From assembly GCA_028876375.1 (NCBI GenBank), contig JAGWSB010000021.1:1-32326 (forward strand): a DNA stretch of 32,326 nt, given 5' to 3'. A program made the position numbers and the translations under genes. Positions within the stretch are counted from its first letter, which is position 1. Each line of letters opens with the position of its first letter. Positions 31,446 to 32,326 of this stretch are shown in pieces. Under the pieces are notes generated by a model. That model searched no databases, had not been told where the DNA came from, and saw only the letters and a program-made list of their open reading frames with translations. This DNA comes from Chloroflexota bacterium (GTDB lineage Bacteria > Chloroflexota > Limnocylindria > P2-11E).

Positions 31446-32326
31446 GTGACGACGCATCGCATCGCGGTCATCCCCGGCGACGGCATCGGCACAGAGGTCA
31501 TCCCCATCGGCGTCGCGGTCGCGCGTCGCGCGCTCGAGATCACCGGGACGTCGACGATCGCGACGACCGACCTCGACTGGTCGTGCGAGCGCTACGCGCG
31601 CGAGGGATCGATGATGCCCGTCGACGGCCTGCGCATCCTCGCGCAGCACGACGCGATCCTCCTCGGCGCGGTCGGGTCGCCCGGCGTGCCGGACCACGTC
31701 AGCCTGTGGGGGCTGCTGATCCCGATCCGCCAGGGCTTCGACCTGTACGTGAACCTGCGGCCCGTCCGCGTCCTCGACGGGATCCCGTCGCCGCTGCGCG
31801 CGGGCAGCCCCCAGACGGTCGACATGCTCTTCATCCGCGAGAACACCGAGGGCGAGTACGCCGGCATCGGCGGGCGCTACCGGCGCGGGACCGCGGAGGA
31901 GGTCGCGATGCAGACGGCGGTGTACTCCCGCCGCGGCGTCGAGCGCGTCGCGCGCTACGCGTTCGAGCGCGCGCGCGAGCGCCGCAAGAAGCTGGCGTCG
32001 GTCACGAAGTCGAACGCCATCCAGTACACGGCGGTCCTGTGGGACGAGGTCGTCGCCGAGGTGGGGAAGGGCTTCCCCGACGTTCAGCTCACCAGCTACC
32101 TCGTCGACGCCATGGCGGCGCGCATGATCACGCACCCGCAGTCGCTCGACGTCGTCGTCGCGAGCAACCTCTACGGCGACATCCTCACCGACATCGGCGG
32201 AGCGCTCCAGGGATCGCTCGGCCTCGCGGCCTCCGCGAACCTCGACCCGACCCGGCGCAACCCGTCGCTGTTCGAGCCCGTCCACGGGTCGGCGCCGGAC
32301 ATCGCGGGCAAGGGCATCGCGGACCC
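31446..32326 (+). CDS. Tartrate / D-malate dehydrogenase (isocitrate-isopropylmalate dehydrogenase family), partial
   Basis: 293 codons are visible; the 3' end is cut by the window. Family features: IAVIPGDGIGTEVIP at the N-terminus, LLGAVGSPGVPDHVSLWGLL, NLRPVRVLDGIPSPL, MLFIRENTEGEYAGIGG, a Lys in VTKSNAIQYT and the metal-binding Asp segment SNLYGDILTDIGG, then EPVHGSAPDIAGKGIADP. The SLWGLLIPIRQ and GEYAGIGG stretches fit the tartrate/D-malate group better than LeuB or Icd. It oxidatively decarboxylates D-malate or tartrate with NAD. GTG start at 31446 without Shine-Dalgarno; a CACCAT eight bases upstream is a weak -10. Confidence 0.9.
   Translation, partial: MTTHRIAVIPGDGIGTEVIPIGVAVARRALEITGTSTIATTDLDWSCERYAREGSMMPVDGLRILAQHDAILLGAVGSPGVPDHVSLWGLLIPIRQGFDLYVNLRPVRVLDGIPSPLRAGSPQTVDMLFIRENTEGEYAGIGGRYRRGTAEEVAMQTAVYSRRGVERVARYAFERARERRKKLASVTKSNAIQYTAVLWDEVVAEVGKGFPDVQLTSYLVDAMAARMITHPQSLDVVVASNLYGDILTDIGGALQGSLGLAASANLDPTRRNPSLFEPVHGSAPDIAGKGIAD

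Overview
The window is very GC-rich, densely packed chromosomal DNA (33 protein-coding genes supported, no rRNA, tRNA, transposase, integrase or CRISPR seen). GTG/TTG starts, four-base GTGA stop/start overlaps, a succinyl-CoA ligase pair, a menaquinone-type prenyltransferase, an LLM flavin oxidoreductase, DUF3048 proteins and an MprAB-like two-component pair suggest a free-living high-GC bacterium. My best guess is Chloroflexota (Limnocylindria-like), with Actinomycetota as the alternative; no marker gene here proves it.

Layout. 1-8.6 kb: small membrane protein; membrane protein with a degenerate HExxH-like motif; a coupled minus-strand pair (URO-D-fold protein and class C-type serine hydrolase); a coupled pair of tandem-domain GNAT acetyltransferases; a CPBP-family protein that has lost catalytic residues; two membrane proteins of unknown function. 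8.7-11.2 kb: one reading frame fusing an LLM flavin oxidoreductase to a MenA/UbiA prenyltransferase, followed by an intact CPBP protease. 11.3-15.1 kb: secreted tandem-repeat protein, response regulator, histidine kinase, small anchored protein and ferric-reductase-like haem membrane protein. 15.1-15.25 kb: a 103-bp intergenic element of two tandem palindromic units. 15.4-18.4 kb: LigB-type dioxygenase coupled to a 14-TM MFS transporter, then a lipoprotein. 18.4-19.6 kb: citrate synthase family. 19.8-23.3 kb: anchored Ig-like protein, Na/Pi symporter with PhoU-like tail, DUF72 protein, then a structured noncoding stretch. 23.5-25.9 kb: ABC-2 exporter operon carrying a TetR regulator. 26.0-29.3 kb: two DUF3048 proteins, one fused to a VCBS/FG-GAP propeller. 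29.3-32.3 kb: sucCD, and divergently a tartrate/D-malate dehydrogenase that runs off the end.

How genes work together. Central carbon metabolism is represented by citrate synthase, sucCD and the decarboxylating dehydrogenase. Most other genes act at the cell envelope. A recurrent promoter signature (TANNNT 6-11 nt before the start codon, no Shine-Dalgarno) implies that many transcripts are leaderless, while operon-internal genes use GTGA/ATGA/TGATG overlaps. The most unusual items are the LLM-MenA fusion, the palindromic intergenic element, the propeller-DUF3048 fusion, the pseudo-protease CPBP protein and two AUA codons exactly where start codons are expected.
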